From positions 1 to 8,168 of the forward strand of contig DJFP01000160.1 of the NCBI GenBank assembly GCA_002432565.1: DNA of 8,168 bases. Reading direction: 5' to 3'. Position 1 is the first letter of the stretch, and the number at the start of each line of letters is the position of its first letter. The DNA is from Flavobacteriales bacterium UBA5869 (GTDB lineage: Bacteria; Bacteroidota; Bacteroidia; Flavobacteriales_D; Crocinitomicaceae). The position numbers and the translations under genes were made by a program. The notes under the pieces are model-generated. The model saw only the letters and a program-made list of their open reading frames with translations. It was not told the DNA's origin and searched no databases. This document shows, in pieces, positions 1-6,625 of this stretch.

Positions 1-20
1 CCTTTTAATTCTTCGCGCAT
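1..20 (-). CDS. Possible start of a further gene, cut by the window edge
   Basis: An ATG at position 20 opens a frame MREELK that runs off the left edge. The only support is the candidate promoter box 22 bases upstream and the direction shared with all other genes. In the same frame the codons before the ATG are open for a short way (PKSIEA) until a TAA, so the true start could also be a non-ATG codon upstream. With six codons, no product can be named. Confidence 0.35.
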
Positions 21-42
21 TGCTTCAATCGATTTTGGATTG

Positions 43-50
43 CAAAGTTA
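43..50 (-). promoter_or_regulatory. Candidate -7 promoter box for the gene leaving the left edge
   Basis: Minus-strand TAACTTTG (50-43) fits TAnnTTTG. A TTG lies 23 bases upstream of it (on the plus strand, CAA at 74-76), a little farther than ideal. The distance from the box to the ATG at position 20 is 22 bases, close to the 20 bases seen between the strong box at 8122-8129 and its start codon. Together with the gap after the GT39 gene, this suggests a new transcript begins here. Confidence 0.45.
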
Positions 51-93
51 ATCATTTGCTGCTTATTCTACTTCAACGTTTCCGGAGAATGGT

Positions 94-1545
94 TTATTTG
101 GACGTAAACTCGTAGATATCGAAAATTTCTTCGATGTGGTGTTTGTTTACCTGCTTGAACTCCGCATTCAATGTGTTCAGAATGTTATTATCCGGTGCGG
201 AAAAATTACTGGCAGCATCTACCAAAACAATGCGTTTTGCGGATTTGTAATCGATACCTTCCAAGCTGTTGATGCAGTAAAGATTGTGTTCACTCAATTT
301 CTTTTTGGCAAGCTCAATATCCGGGTATTTGAACAATTCCCGGTCGTAATAGTAAATGAAGTTGAGCGAAAAATGAACCGGAGCTACCAAGACCAGTGTT
401 TCGTCATTTTGGAGTTGTTTGACCAGCTGAACGGTTTCCCTGACTTCCCGTTTGTTGGTTTTATCGGGTTTTACCGTAACAAGAAACAACAGGCAGATCA
501 GACTCGGGACCAGAAGCCTGAATTTGGAATTTTGGATGATAAAATCGGTGGAAACAGCAACCATGAGGGGAAAACCGATCGAAACGAACATCAGGTAACG
601 GTCCAGGAACATGGGAATCCAAAAGGAAATCACAAACATAAACAGGAACGGAATGTAGAACCAGCATAGGATTAATCTCGTTGCAATGCGATTGGGATTT
701 TGCCTGCGTTTGATGATTAAAATAACCAACCCAACACCCATTCCGGCTAATGTGAACACTGCTGTTACCGGTGCATTGCTAAAAGCGCGAAGCATTTCAT
801 ACAAAGCATTGATTCCGCCTGGAGGTGTTACCCAGGTTCCTCCAGCAGCGCTTGAGAAACGACTTAATATCAGCCACAGATACGGCGAATAGGTAATCAG
901 CATGACAAGCACGAAAAGGATCAGAAAGCGGTAATGTGCTTTCAATAGTTTTCGCTGGAACAAGATGAAGAAGAATTGGATGAACAGGATGAAAAATCCG
1001 AAGAAGTGCGTATAGATCAGCAAAGTGTTTGCAAGCAGGAACCAGAAGATTTTCCAGGTGTTTCTGCTTTTTGAATGAATGATCTCCAGGTAATAGAACA
1101 TGGAAACAGCAGTCAGGAACCCCATCAATGCGTAAGCTCTGGCTTCATGCGCATACAGGACCTGGTAAGTCGAAAAAGTGAATAGAATCGAAGCAATGAC
1201 TGCTACACGCAGATTGAAGAATCGCAAACCGATCCGGTAAATAAAAAGCACGGTGAAAGCACTGAAAATAAGGGAAGGTATCCGCACGGCAATTTCAGAA
1301 ATACCGAAAAATTTGATCCAGTAATGCAGCAGCAAAAAATGCAGCGGCGGATTATTTTCATGTTGGAAAATGCCGAATAAATGATCCAGCGACTGTTGCG
1401 AATGGTATACACTGAATGGTTCGTCTCCCCCCAGTGAATTAGAGCCCAGGAAAAGTCCCTTAAGCACGAAGCCCAGGAGAATGAAAAAGAGAGGTAGGTA
1501 AACTTTAGCGTAATCCCTGCGTTCCATTATTTTTTCAATGCTCAT
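94..1545 (-). CDS. GT39/ArnT-like polytopic glycosyltransferase (GT-C fold)
   Basis: This 483-residue membrane protein resembles the dolichyl/undecaprenyl-phosphate-sugar glycosyltransferases of the ArnT/PMT group. These take a sugar from a lipid-phosphate carrier and add it to lipid A, protein or glycan on the outer side of the inner membrane. The first large loop has the acidic motif GGDEPF (39-44, Asp41/Glu42), expected to be catalytic. HENNPPLHF (62-70) and YAHEARAYAL (131-140) are typical second and third motifs, and LDRYLMF (314-320) is the usual late arginine-tyrosine site. About 10-11 hydrophobic segments end near residue 357, and the remaining ~125 residues form a soluble alpha/beta domain, probably periplasmic. 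ATG 1545 is chosen; Met7 (1527) is the alternative. As last gene of the run it shares the envelope-glycan theme of the first three genes. The acceptor and the sugar cannot be told. Confidence 0.87.
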   Translation of the reverse strand: MSIEKIMERRDYAKVYLPLFFILLGFVLKGLFLGSNSLGGDEPFSVYHSQQSLDHLFGIFQHENNPPLHFLLLHYWIKFFGISEIAVRIPSLIFSAFTVLFIYRIGLRFFNLRVAVIASILFTFSTYQVLYAHEARAYALMGFLTAVSMFYYLEIIHSKSRNTWKIFWFLLANTLLIYTHFFGFFILFIQFFFILFQRKLLKAHYRFLILFVLVMLITYSPYLWLILSRFSSAAGGTWVTPPGGINALYEMLRAFSNAPVTAVFTLAGMGVGLVILIIKRRQNPNRIATRLILCWFYIPFLFMFVISFWIPMFLDRYLMFVSIGFPLMVAVSTDFIIQNSKFRLLVPSLICLLFLVTVKPDKTNKREVRETVQLVKQLQNDETLVLVAPVHFSLNFIYYYDRELFKYPDIELAKKKLSEHNLYCINSLEGIDYKSAKRIVLVDAASNFSAPDNNILNTLNAEFKQVNKHHIEEIFDIYEFTSK

Positions 1546-1567
1546 TTGTTTGTGAGCATGAAAGTAA

Positions 1568-2797
1568 TCATTTGTTGGCAGCTGCTATCGTTCTTCCCAT
1601 GCGGATGTATTCAAACAAATCGGATGGATGACCGATTTTCTCCTGGTTTGCTTTGGTATTTGCTTTTTCCAGGATTTTAGGATCCGTGTCCGGAGCACGT
1701 TTGTGACCGGTTCTTACTACGATTAACTGTTCATCCGGAATAGCAATGATGTACTGGCCCTTTATCCCGCGGCAGTAATAAACCGGGTGGCCGTTACTTA
1801 CATAAGTCCAGATATGAAGACCATAACGTGTATTCGGAACGCCTTCTTCTGTTGTCATGACCGGGTTTTTGACCATTTCATCGAAGTAGGAAGCCGGAAT
1901 GACTTGTTTTTCGTTCCATTTTCCGTGATTGGCCAATACCTTTCCAATGCGCGCAAAATCACGTGTGGTGCTGTACAAACAGCAAAATGCTTTTTCGTCA
2001 CCGCTTTTCTTGTCCAGGCTCCAAAATGCATCGGACTCCGCACCGATTGGCTGCCACAATTTTTCGGAAGCATACTGCGAAAGGTCTTTACCCGTAGCTT
2101 TTTCAAGAATAAAAGCAAGCAGCTGCGAATTCCCGCTCTGATAAATAAATTCCTGTCCGGGAGCACGTTCCACATGCTGGCGGGTTACCAATCCTCTCAA
2201 ATCCCAGCCATAATAGGATTCAGCATTTTCAGATAAGGGATTTTTACCGCTTTCCGTCCAATCCAGCCCTGAAGCCATGGCCAGCAAATGCCTGATGGTG
2301 ATTTTTTCTTTCCCTTTCCCCGTAAATTCCGGAATGTATTTGTAAACCGGTTCATCCAGGCTTTTGATAGCACCTTCTTCATGCGCAATTCCAATCAACA
2401 TACTGACCACGGTTTTCGCAGCAGAAAAAGAATTGGAAACGGTTTCCGGATGGTGTTCATCCCAGTAATGCTCATAGATTACCTGGTTATTTTTCACGAC
2501 CAAAAAAGACGAAGTTCGCCAGGTTTCCATGTATTTCAGATCTTCCTGGTCAAGTACTTCATTTTTGAGCAGCTTGAAATTCCAGGCTTCACTTTTAGTG
2601 GAAGCTTTGACTGTCGAGTTGTAAAACTTGTCCAGGTCGTAGATAGTTGGTGAAGTTTCTCCCTGCAAATAGGTGTAATAAATTCCTTTGTAGAGGTAGA
2701 AACGACCGCTTAGAAGAATAAAAATATTGACGGATAAAAAGAGGATTAAGACAAACCATCCGATTCGTTTTAACCATTTGAGCAGGGTGCGTTTCAT
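1568..2797 (-). CDS. Membrane-anchored serine hydrolase, beta-lactamase/NylB-like family
   Basis: This 409-residue protein belongs to the class C beta-lactamase/penicillin-binding superfamily (COG1680 type; amide or ester hydrolases, D-aminopeptidases, NylB-like enzymes). One hydrophobic anchor at about 13-30 after a basic N-terminus (KRTLLKWLKR) suggests a periplasmic catalytic domain tethered to the inner membrane. The SxxK motif is SAAK, with nucleophile Ser125 and Lys128. Further family features are LLAMASGLDW (171-180), the tyrosine motif YQSGN (219-223, Tyr219; Y-x-S in place of Y-x-N), and a GIKGQYI stretch (344-350) at the place of the third KTG/HxG motif. The ATG is two bases after the lipB stop, and the gene ends 22 bases before the glycosyltransferase gene. 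The altered second and third motifs argue against a true beta-lactamase. The substrate is unknown; a cell-wall peptide, an ester or an amide is possible. Confidence 0.88.
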   Translation of the reverse strand: MKRTLLKWLKRIGWFVLILFLSVNIFILLSGRFYLYKGIYYTYLQGETSPTIYDLDKFYNSTVKASTKSEAWNFKLLKNEVLDQEDLKYMETWRTSSFLVVKNNQVIYEHYWDEHHPETVSNSFSAAKTVVSMLIGIAHEEGAIKSLDEPVYKYIPEFTGKGKEKITIRHLLAMASGLDWTESGKNPLSENAESYYGWDLRGLVTRQHVERAPGQEFIYQSGNSQLLAFILEKATGKDLSQYASEKLWQPIGAESDAFWSLDKKSGDEKAFCCLYSTTRDFARIGKVLANHGKWNEKQVIPASYFDEMVKNPVMTTEEGVPNTRYGLHIWTYVSNGHPVYYCRGIKGQYIIAIPDEQLIVVRTGHKRAPDTDPKILEKANTKANQEKIGHPSDLFEYIRMGRTIAAANK

Positions 2798-2799
2798 GA

Positions 2800-3498
2800 C
2801 TATTGTGCGTAAGTGAATCCGAATTGGGAGGCTAGTTTTTCCTTTAGGAGATCTTTTACTTCCTGCATATCAACAGCTCTACCAAGTTCCAGTTGCAAGG
2901 AAGTTACAGATTTATCTTCAATTCCGCAAGGCACAATGTGAGAAAAATAAGAAAGATTTGAATTGATGTTGAAACCGATTCCGTGCATGGTTACCCAGCG
3001 GGAAGATTTGACTCCCATAGCACAGATTTTTCGTGCTGTCGGCTTTTCAGGATCGATCCATACACCGGTGAAACCCTGGGAACGTTCACCTTTGATCCCA
3101 TAATGTGTCAATACCTGAATGACAGCTTCTTCCAGGTAACGCATGTATTTGTGAATATCGGTGAAAAAATAATCGAGGTCAAAAAGCGGGTAAGCCACCA
3201 ATTGGCCGGGACCGTGATACGTGATATCACCTCCGCGGTTGATCTTATAGAACTTGGCCTCGTGTTCCTCCAAACCGGTTTCGTTCAGGAGTAAATGATC
3301 TTCCGTACCGCTTTTTCCTAAAGTAAAAACATGCGGATGCTCACAGAACAACAAATGGTTCCTGGTTTCCTCCGTGCTGGTCTCATTCCTGCGTTCGATT
3401 TTTAAGGCAATCGTTTCCCCGAAGAGTTTCTCCTGGTAATCCCAGGCCTCCTGGTAATCGATCAGTCCCAAATCCTGAAAGTGCACTTCCGGTAACAT
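2800..3498 (-). CDS. lipB: Octanoyl-[acyl-carrier-protein]-protein N-octanoyltransferase LipB
   Basis: LipB moves the octanoyl group from acyl carrier protein to the lipoyl-domain lysine of 2-oxoacid dehydrogenases and the glycine cleavage H protein. It is the first step of lipoate synthesis before LipA, and it acts in the cytoplasm. From the ATG the protein has 232 residues. It shows the family signature RGGDITYHGPGQ (88-99), the lysine of ARKICAMG (Lys157), the HGIGFNIN stretch (172-179) and the PCGI cysteine (Cys191). The Lys-to-Cys spacing of 34 equals that of E. coli LipB (Lys135/Cys169). The frame can be extended two codons to a TTG at 3504, but that codon lies within the GTTCAA repeat, so the ATG is chosen. 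The stop is only two bases before the next ATG, which suggests translational coupling to the serine hydrolase. No lipA is in the window. Confidence 0.97.
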   Translation of the reverse strand: MLPEVHFQDLGLIDYQEAWDYQEKLFGETIALKIERRNETSTEETRNHLLFCEHPHVFTLGKSGTEDHLLLNETGLEEHEAKFYKINRGGDITYHGPGQLVAYPLFDLDYFFTDIHKYMRYLEEAVIQVLTHYGIKGERSQGFTGVWIDPEKPTARKICAMGVKSSRWVTMHGIGFNINSNLSYFSHIVPCGIEDKSVTSLQLELGRAVDMQEVKDLLKEKLASQFGFTYAQ

Positions 3499-3576
3499 GT
3501 TCAAAAGTTTAAAATGTTCAATCGTTCAAAAAGTTCAAACTGAAAGGGAATAAATTTTTGAACCTTTTTGAACTTG
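3499..3576. repeat. GTTCAA tandem array with inverted copies, hairpin-forming spacer
   Basis: The gap between the MBOAT gene and lipB is built from one short unit. On the plus strand, units begin at 3499 (GTTCAAAA), 3507 (GTTTAAAAT), 3516 (GTTCAATC), 3524 (GTTCAAAAA) and 3533 (GTTCAAACT), an 8/9/8/9-base rhythm. The inverted unit TTGAAC follows at 3558 and 3568. The arm 3524-3539 (GTTCAAAAAGTTCAAA) pairs with 3557-3573 through 16 base pairs with a single bulged C, around a 17-base loop, so the transcript can form a long, A/T-rich hairpin. The last tandem unit abuts the lipB ATG. No T-run follows the hairpin in the transcribed direction, so it does not look like a normal intrinsic terminator. 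Confidence 0.7.
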
Positions 3577-3579
3577 TTT

Positions 3580-5247
3580 TTAGAACTCCAAATATACGAA
3601 AGGATGGAAGGAATTGGAAGCGGCCTGGTACAGAATCACTACGAAAATAGCAATGATTAACATTTGCACCGCATAATGCGTTTTCACGAAACTTCCAACC
3701 ATGAAATCTTTCCATTTTTGAGGCATCCAGTGCAGGAAAAATCCTAACAGCATGATCAAAAGCGCAGGAGAATAAGTGTCAATTAGTTTTTGGAACGTTT
3801 CCCATTTGTAATCGAAATGATTGAAGATGCGGTCCAGCATTTTTGTCGGAGCACCTTCCGTTTTCAGTCGGAACCAGATACGGGTAAAGGTGATGAAGTT
3901 GAAGGTCAGAAGGATCTTCCAGAAATGAACTATCCACCAGGAACTCTTTTCGTAAGGAGAAACTTTTTTCCAGTGGTTGTAGATCACCAAAGCCAATCCG
4001 TTCATGGCCCCCCAGATCACAAAGTTTTGGGAAGCTCCGTGCCACAATCCCCCCAGAACCATTGTAATCAGCAGGTTCAGGTCACGATACATAAATGTTT
4101 TCACTTTCGGACTGATGAGAATGGCAATTCCGTATAGGCTCATTAAACCGACATAGACAAAGATTAATTCATACCAGCCGGTAATGAAGATCAGGAAAAT
4201 GAAAATGACAATAATTGCAATGAAGGTACCGATGGACCCTTTTTTGTTTCCGCCTAAAGGAATGTACAGGTAATCTTTTAGCCAGGAACCAAGGGATTTG
4301 TGCCACCGTCTCCAGAAATCTGCCACACTGTTGGCTTTGTACGGAGAATTGAAATTCGGCAAAAGCTCGAAGCCCATCAATTTGGAAATCCCGATAGCAA
4401 TGTCGGTATAACCGGAGAAATCACCGTAAATCTGAAGGGAATATCCCCACATGGCAATAATACTCCAATATCCGGGGTAAGCATCCGGATTGTCTACAAT
4501 TGCATCAATAAAATGGGTTGCTATGAAATCGGCCAGTACGATCTTTTTGAAAAGTCCTTTCATGATCAGGAACACCGATTCGCTGAATTCTTTCTGAGTA
4601 AGTTTGAATTTCTGGTAGATCTGCGGAATGAAATCGCGTGCACGAACGATTGGTCCCATAAGTACATGTGGGAAATAAGTCACATAGAACGCGTAATCCC
4701 AAAAGTTCTTTACCGGTGCAATTTCCTTCCGGTAAATGTCGACAACATAACTGATGGACTGGAAGGTAAAGAAGCTGATTCCGGCCGGCATCAGGATCAT
4801 TGTTTCAAAAGTCCCGTCGCCGAAGAACCCATTGCCCCATTGCGCGAAAGAGTTGAAGATCTCAAAATCCGTATGGAACATTTTGTTGAAGGATTCCGTG
4901 AAGAAGTGGGCATATTTGAAATAACCCAGGAAAAATAGATTGAAAGTTGCGGAAAATGCAATAATCCATTTACGCCTCGGCTTGCTTTCGACTTTGAAAA
5001 TCCATTTCCCAAGCAAGAAATTGACGACCACCGAAAGTGCCAAAAGTGTTACAAAGAATCCAGAAGTTTTGAAATACAGGAACAAACTTGCCACTGTAAT
5101 AAACATACTGCGTACCAGCTGATGTTTGTGCAGGAAACTAAAAAGCACCATGAACGCCAGGAAGAAAATCCAGAAATCCAGTCTGTTAAATGCCAGGTCA
5201 TTTGCTGACATAGGTGTGAAACTAAAAATGCGGTGCAATGATTCCAT
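3580..5247 (-). CDS. MBOAT-family membrane O-acyltransferase (AlgI/DltB/PatA-like)
   Basis: This 555-residue polytopic protein has roughly 11-13 hydrophobic segments and belongs to the membrane-bound O-acyltransferase family. Such proteins pass an acyl group, usually acetyl, from a cytoplasmic donor across the inner membrane to a glycan or a periplasmic partner. Diagnostic stretches are VDIYRKE (169-175), FPHVLMGPIVRARDF (192-206), QIYGDFSGYTDIA (272-284), WRRWHKSLGSWLKDYLYIPLGG (312-333, with His316), and GGLWHGA (399-405), whose His403 is the expected catalytic histidine. The C-terminus ends in an aromatic PFVYLEF tail. Length is within the usual range for AlgI-like members. ATG 5247 is used; Met13 (ATG 5211) is a reasonable alternative because AlgI-like proteins often begin just before the first membrane segment. 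The gene lies 21 bases after an SGNH lipoprotein gene and is third behind two SGNH genes, matching MBOAT-SGNH O-acetylation systems. Donor and acceptor cannot be read from the sequence. Confidence 0.93.
   Translation of the reverse strand: MESLHRIFSFTPMSANDLAFNRLDFWIFFLAFMVLFSFLHKHQLVRSMFITVASLFLYFKTSGFFVTLLALSVVVNFLLGKWIFKVESKPRRKWIIAFSATFNLFFLGYFKYAHFFTESFNKMFHTDFEIFNSFAQWGNGFFGDGTFETMILMPAGISFFTFQSISYVVDIYRKEIAPVKNFWDYAFYVTYFPHVLMGPIVRARDFIPQIYQKFKLTQKEFSESVFLIMKGLFKKIVLADFIATHFIDAIVDNPDAYPGYWSIIAMWGYSLQIYGDFSGYTDIAIGISKLMGFELLPNFNSPYKANSVADFWRRWHKSLGSWLKDYLYIPLGGNKKGSIGTFIAIIVIFIFLIFITGWYELIFVYVGLMSLYGIAILISPKVKTFMYRDLNLLITMVLGGLWHGASQNFVIWGAMNGLALVIYNHWKKVSPYEKSSWWIVHFWKILLTFNFITFTRIWFRLKTEGAPTKMLDRIFNHFDYKWETFQKLIDTYSPALLIMLLGFFLHWMPQKWKDFMVGSFVKTHYAVQMLIIAIFVVILYQAASNSFHPFVYLEF
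3589..3596 (-). promoter_or_regulatory. Possible internal -7 promoter box ahead of lipB
   Basis: On the minus strand the sequence TATATTTG fits the Bacteroidota TAnnTTTG box. It sits inside the last codons of the MBOAT gene. I see no convincing TTG at the expected distance upstream, and an 8-base pattern with six fixed positions is expected by chance a few times in a window of this size. If it works, it would start a transcript near 3582 that carries the whole repeat-rich leader in front of lipB. The evidence is weak. Confidence 0.25.
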
Positions 5248-5268
5248 AAAGGTCTTTAAAGAAGTATT

Positions 5269-6591
5269 TTAATTGATTATGTATTTTCTTTTTTCCATTT
5301 GCTGTAGCCATTTTTCAAAGGCATCCATGAATAAATCAGCTTTTAAATGATATCCGGCTGCCGTAAAGTGAATCAAATCTCCACGCATCAACCCTTTAGC
5401 ATTCCATGTCCTGGAAGAGCCCAATTCCCCCATGATGCCGTAAAAATCCCATACCGGGCATTCGTATTTCCGGGCCAGTTCAATAATAACTTCACGTTCG
5501 CGGGCTACATTTTTGTTGAGGTATTTCCTCTTATAACCGGCATCATTCGGAACAGTGAGCAAAATGGCACATTCCGGATTTGCTGTTAAAACTTTAATGA
5601 TCATTTTTTCCAGGTTGCTCTTATAAACCTCCGGGTTGAAGGAAGCATAAGGAACATTTGCGTCATTTGTTCCTACTGAGAATGCAAAGAAATCAGGTGG
5701 TGATTCTTTCAGCTGTTCTTCAAAATTCGAGTTGGCCAGGTAGGTGTACAATCCTGCTCCGTTGATCCCGATTGCGGTGTATGAAACACCCGGAAAGGCA
5801 TTGCTCAATTGGAAAGCATTCAGTTGTAAGCGATAAGGTTCGGCAATCAATCGTGTGAACTGCAGGTTGAAAGTATCCACAGGATCTGTAAATACTGTTT
5901 CTGTGTATCCCAGGGTTTCATTCCGGAATTTATTAACGATCAGGATCTCGTCAGGCCCGAAATTCAGCTCATAGGGGAAAACTCCCTTGTTGTGATAAAC
6001 CCGTAAACGTGTAAACCCTGGCTTGACATCCGTTTTATCGTAATTGAACCGGATCTCAATGATGGAGTCCGGGCATTCGACAATGGCACCAAGCAGACCG
6101 AAATCAAGTCCTTCCGGGCGGTTAAAATTCACGCTTCGATGCGCAATCCAGTGATTTTTTGAATGGAATTCGTAATTCCAGGGATTATTGGTTTTTGCCA
6201 GATCGAACGGAAAGATCAGTCCGCGTTCACCCGGAAGGTTCAGCCAGTGTGTCTGCAGGTAGGTCCGGATATCATGTGTATAGACATCTGCCTGCAAATG
6301 CGAGCCTCCGATGTGGTAAAAATTCAATTTGCAGTTCTTGTCCGTAGTCATATTCCGGAAGTCCTCGAAAAGACGTTCCCAGTTGGCACTTTTCGGACTA
6401 TAAAAACGAAAGCAGTTGTTCTCAAAATTGATGAAAGGATAGTGATGTTTCAGGTTTGTGTCCAGGTGGTGGAAAAGAGGGTATGTGTAAGTGTCCAGCG
6501 GTGTTTTATCACGCATAACTGCAACCTGTGACCTGCCTGTGCAGGCAATCAGAGAAGCAATGACTAATGCGGTATACAAACTAAATTTCAT
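5269..6591 (-). CDS. SGNH hydrolase-like lipoprotein with GGSH nucleophile block
   Basis: This is a second SGNH-fold protein of 440 residues, predicted to be a lipoprotein. Its N-terminus has Lys2, a hydrophobic core and the lipobox LIAC with Cys17. Block I reads HIGGSHLQAD: the nucleophile Ser97 is kept but the usual Asp before it is Gly. Block II is around GINGAG (275-280), block III is VGTND with Asn309, and the last block is DLIH with Asp405 and His408, so the Ser-His-Asp triad is complete. About 175 residues between blocks I and II are rich in beta-like strands. The C-terminal third aligns by eye with the preceding protein (WD, MG, a spaced W, K-GL, D-x-IHFT), so the two are paralogues. 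The reading frame is open up to 6813, but that would overlap the upstream gene by 188 bases. I chose ATG 6591 because it gives a classic lipoprotein signal; ATG 6618, 7 bases after the upstream stop, is the main alternative (449 residues). The MBOAT gene starts 21 bases downstream. Confidence 0.85.
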   Translation of the reverse strand: MKFSLYTALVIASLIACTGRSQVAVMRDKTPLDTYTYPLFHHLDTNLKHHYPFINFENNCFRFYSPKSANWERLFEDFRNMTTDKNCKLNFYHIGGSHLQADVYTHDIRTYLQTHWLNLPGERGLIFPFDLAKTNNPWNYEFHSKNHWIAHRSVNFNRPEGLDFGLLGAIVECPDSIIEIRFNYDKTDVKPGFTRLRVYHNKGVFPYELNFGPDEILIVNKFRNETLGYTETVFTDPVDTFNLQFTRLIAEPYRLQLNAFQLSNAFPGVSYTAIGINGAGLYTYLANSNFEEQLKESPPDFFAFSVGTNDANVPYASFNPEVYKSNLEKMIIKVLTANPECAILLTVPNDAGYKRKYLNKNVAREREVIIELARKYECPVWDFYGIMGELGSSRTWNAKGLMRGDLIHFTAAGYHLKADLFMDAFEKWLQQMEKRKYIIN

Positions 6592-6625
6592 CCAATATTT
6601 GATTTGAGCAACGAACATGCCGTTT

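Noticed and set aside
136..669. 177-codon open frame on the plus strand opposite the GT39 gene
   Set aside because: It is complementary to the GT39 C-terminal domain, with low-complexity composition and no start signals of its own.
3499..3504. TTG start for lipB at 3504
   Set aside because: An ATG lies two codons later, and the TTG is part of the GTTCAA repeat unit, so it is more likely an accident of the repeat.
3524..3573. Hairpin between the MBOAT gene and lipB as an intrinsic terminator
   Set aside because: The stem is A/T-rich rather than G/C-rich and no T-run follows in the transcribed direction, so it is reported as a structured repeat instead.
4300..4938. 212-codon open frame on the plus strand opposite the MBOAT gene
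   Set aside because: It is antisense to clear catalytic motifs of the MBOAT protein and its translation has no recognisable domain; it is a shadow of the real gene.
6534..6547. Palindrome TGCCTGTGCAGGCA considered as an operator or terminator
   Set aside because: It lies inside the lipobox codons of the SGNH lipoprotein, has only a two-base loop and no T-run, and is explained by coding sequence.
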